7,065 nucleotides of DNA from DAHUYF01 sp052143095 (GTDB lineage: Bacteria; Pseudomonadota; Alphaproteobacteria; ATCC43930; CGMCC-115725), in contig JBKQTR010000102.1 in the NCBI GenBank assembly GCA_052143095.1, positions 1 to 7,065 of the forward strand, written 5' to 3'. The notes under the pieces are model-generated. The model was not told the origin of the DNA and ran no database searches. It worked only from the letters and a program-made list of their open reading frames with translations. Positions 6,301 through 7,065 of this stretch are shown here, piece by piece; within the stretch, counting starts at the first letter, position 1, and each line of letters opens with the position of its first letter. The position numbers were made by a program, and so were the translations under genes.

Positions 6301-6837
6301 ATATTCCTGCACCGTCGCCGGGTTCAGGATCGGGATCATCGCCGCCTGGAAGATGTGCTCGCTCTGATGCGCCAAGGTCGAGGACTGGCAGCCGTGATCG
6401 TCGCCGGCAATGGCGATGACGCCGCCATGGCGCGAGGTGCCGGCGGAGTTGGCATGCTTCAAGGGATCGACCGAGCGGTCGACGCCGGGGCCTTTGCCGT
6501 ACCAGATGCCGAAGACGCCGTCGACCGCGGCGCTGGGGAAGAGGTTCACCTGCTGGCTGCCCCAGACCGCGGTAGCGGCCAGGTCCTCGTTCAATCCGGG
6601 TTGGAAATGAATGTTGTTCTGCTGCAGGAAGCGCTTCGCCTGCCACAGCGCGTGGTCGTAGGTGCCGAGCGGCGAGCCGCGATAGCCGGAGATGAAGCCG
6701 CCGGTGGTGAGGCCCGCCGCGAGATCGCGCTGGCGCTGCAGCATCGGCAGCCGCACCAGCGCCTGCACGCCGGACAGGTAGATGCGGCCGGACTGGAGGG
6801 TGTATTTGTCGTCGAGCGTGACCGCGGCGAGCTGCAT
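3355..6837 (-). CDS. Fused indolepyruvate ferredoxin oxidoreductase-family protein
   Basis: This 1160-residue cytoplasmic enzyme belongs to the thiamine diphosphate-dependent 2-oxoacid:ferredoxin oxidoreductases. These convert a 2-oxoacid plus CoA to acyl-CoA and CO2 and reduce ferredoxin; indolepyruvate and other arylpyruvates from aromatic amino acid transamination are typical for this branch. It fuses the IorA and IorB subunits that are separate in archaea. The N-terminal pyrimidine-binding domain has SGYRGSPLGTYD (50-61) and NEDLAATAVWGSQ (83-95), E84 being the likely cofactor-activating Glu. The pyrophosphate domain has CSGCPHN (433-439) and the Mg/TPP motif GDG (498-500) to ND (527-528). 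An iron-sulfur segment carries Cys 636, 639, 642, 648, 669, 675 and 680. The IorB-type gamma domain begins at GIGGTG (727-732) and runs to about 915. A C-terminal region from about 940 matches the extension usual in this large proteobacterial form (DUF6537-like, from memory). The ATG at 6837 has GGGGAG 6 bases upstream. No ferredoxin, regulator or transaminase gene is adjacent. The exact substrate is not visible from sequence. Confidence 0.93.
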   Translation of the reverse strand: MQLAAVTLDDKYTLQSGRIYLSGVQALVRLPMLQRQRDLAAGLTTGGFISGYRGSPLGTYDHALWQAKRFLQQNNIHFQPGLNEDLAATAVWGSQQVNLFPSAAVDGVFGIWYGKGPGVDRSVDPLKHANSAGTSRHGGVIAIAGDDHGCQSSTLAHQSEHIFQAAMIPILNPATVQEYLDFGLFGFALSRFSGCWVGFKAIAETVESSASVHVDPARLDIVLPQDFEMPPGGLSIRWPDPPLEAEQRLHGPKMAAVAAFVRANRIDRLVTDPPAARFGIITTGKAYLDVRQALADLGIDDKAAAALGIRIYKVGLTWPLEASGARRFAEGLSDVLVVEEKRGFIEDQLVRLLYNLDASRRPTVVGKEDERGAPLLQSPGELTPTMVARAIVLRLKRLGEESPHLTQRLARLESFDKLLDAPMPTTQRTPFFCSGCPHNTSTRVPDGSRAQAGIGCHAMAMYVPARRTATITHMGGEGANWIGQAPFTTEPHIFQNLGDGTYSHSGLLAIRAAAVSGVNITYKVLFNDAVAMTGGQPVEGHLTVPQITQQVTAEGARRVVVVTDEPEKYPANAGFAPGVEIRHRDALDQVQRELREVPGLTVLVYDQTCAAEKRRRRKRGQYPDPPKRVFINERVCEGCGDCSEKSNCVSVKPLETEFGRKRSIDQSNCNKDFSCVKGFCPSFVTIHGGQLRKLPKPTAAVAEDPFAALPLPQQRPLGDAYGILITGIGGTGVITVGALLGMAAHLEGRGCTVLDFTGLSQKNGAVLNHVRLAPAPEDLHAVRIAAGGADLLLGCDMVVAASPTALSRVESGVTRAIINSYLAPTAAFVVNPDIDFETLAIQRALKSASGDGGAEFLDGTGLATALMGDSIATNLFMLGYAFQKGLVPLSLDAILRAIELNGVAIEINKRTFAWGRLAAHDRAKVEALVRPVLAEETPATPGLAELVERRARFLEGYQNAAYAKRYRDGVAAVEAAEKSGGRGLTGLAEAVARNLFKLMAYKDEYEVARLYTDGAFLQQLHRQFEGDFTLEFHLAPPLFAKRDPVTGELQKTGYGPWVFSAFKLLASLKRLRGTRLDIFGRTSERRMERQLIVDYAAVIAELGAALTPDNHALAVEIARVPEQIRGYGHIKDRNLAKAKEREAALLAAFRAPTTRASAAE

Positions 6838-6843
6838 GCCCGT

Positions 6844-6849
6844 CTCCCC
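6844..6849 (-). promoter_or_regulatory. Ribosome binding site of the oxidoreductase gene
   Basis: GGGGAG on the minus strand sits 6 bases before the ATG at 6837, a good Shine-Dalgarno position. It supports this start over upstream alternatives. Confidence 0.6.
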
Positions 6850-6870
6850 GGGTTTCTTTTTGCTAGGGCG

Positions 6871-6899
6871 AGCTTAGGGAGAATCGCCCTGCGTGACAA
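6871..6899 (-). promoter_or_regulatory. Candidate promoter of the oxidoreductase gene
   Basis: On the minus strand TTGTCA (6899-6894; 5 of 6 to the -35 consensus) is followed after exactly 17 bases by TAAGCT (6876-6871; 3 of 6 to TATAAT). A transcript starting near 6864 would have a leader of about 27 bases containing the ribosome binding site. The geometry is good and the -10 is weak. Confidence 0.4.
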
Positions 6900-6943
6900 T
6901 GCCGCAGGCCGGCGATCAGGTGTGGTATGCGCCGAAGGATATT

Positions 6944-6972
6944 CACCACGGAGACACGGAGGGCACGGAGAA
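6944..6972. repeat. Triple ACGGAG short repeat
   Basis: CACCACGGAGACACGGAG followed by GGCACGGAGA contains ACGGAG three times (6948-6953, 6956-6961, 6965-6970) at 8- and 9-base steps. From memory, a near-identical CACGGAG-rich motif is scattered between genes in many unrelated bacterial genomes. It lies upstream of the oxidoreductase promoter; no function is known to me. Confidence 0.5.
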
Positions 6973-7012
6973 GACCGGGTTCCGCGGCCTTTTGCATTGC
7001 GGCAGGACCATT

Positions 7013-7065
7013 GTGCGTCCTTCGAGACGCCCGCTTCGCGGGGCCAACCCGTTCGATCGCTCTGC
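7013..7065. repeat. Composite REP-like repeat, cut by the window end
   Basis: It starts with GTGCGTCCTTCGAGACGCCC and has a hairpin with CCCGC and GCGGG arms around TTC (7030-7042). It ends in GTTCGATCGCTCTGC, which is one arm, loop and start of the second arm of the same hairpin type found at 281-303, but with the loop reading TCT, i.e. inverted. The element therefore shares both its head and its terminal hairpin with the left-end repeat at 231-323. It continues past the window. Confidence 0.6.

Noticed and set aside
231..7065. The possibility that the matching end repeats are the termini of one 6.8-kb mobile element
   Set aside because: The heads are in the same orientation rather than inverted, no transposase or integrase lies between them, and further copies of the head occur inside at 3080 and 3170. 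They are better explained as a dispersed repeat family.

Overview
The window is GC-rich DNA with dense short palindromic repeats between genes. Its protein content fits an alphaproteobacterium, most likely of the Hyphomicrobiales (Rhizobiales; a Bradyrhizobium or Rhodoplanes-like relative). This placement is inferred from composition, repeat style and protein style, because the window holds no rRNA or other marker gene. It carries three complete genes, all on the minus strand, and the 3' end of a fourth gene on the plus strand.

Layout from left to right. Positions 1-183 (+) are the unrecognised C-terminal end of a gene that continues outside the window. Positions 184-477 are a convergent gene junction with three tandem hairpins (about 251-323) and a further stem-loop just downstream of the chemoreceptor stop. 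Positions 478-2175 (-) encode a transmembrane methyl-accepting chemotaxis protein. Positions 2213-2956 (-) encode a secreted PstS-family periplasmic binding protein. It lies 37 bp upstream of the chemoreceptor in the same direction, so the two probably form one transcription unit. Positions 2957-3354 hold a candidate promoter with a Pho-box-like sequence, two REP-like repeats, a perfect 12-bp tandem duplication and two strong hairpins. Positions 3355-6837 (-) encode a 1160-residue fused indolepyruvate ferredoxin oxidoreductase-family enzyme with its own plausible promoter and ribosome binding site. Positions 6838-7065 are repeat-rich intergenic DNA, ending in a second copy of the repeat type seen at the left end.

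The binding protein and chemoreceptor look like a two-gene sensing cassette: a soluble periplasmic protein that may bind a ligand and present it to the receptor, with no ABC permease or ATPase beside it. The binding protein has the PstS fold signature but appears to lack several residues that hold phosphate in characterised PstS proteins, so its ligand is uncertain. The sensor half of the chemoreceptor is clearly lower in GC than its signalling half. The large oxidoreductase is a separate metabolic gene, predicted to decarboxylate aryl- or related 2-oxoacids to acyl-CoA while reducing ferredoxin. I see no tRNA, rRNA, CRISPR array, transposase or phage gene.
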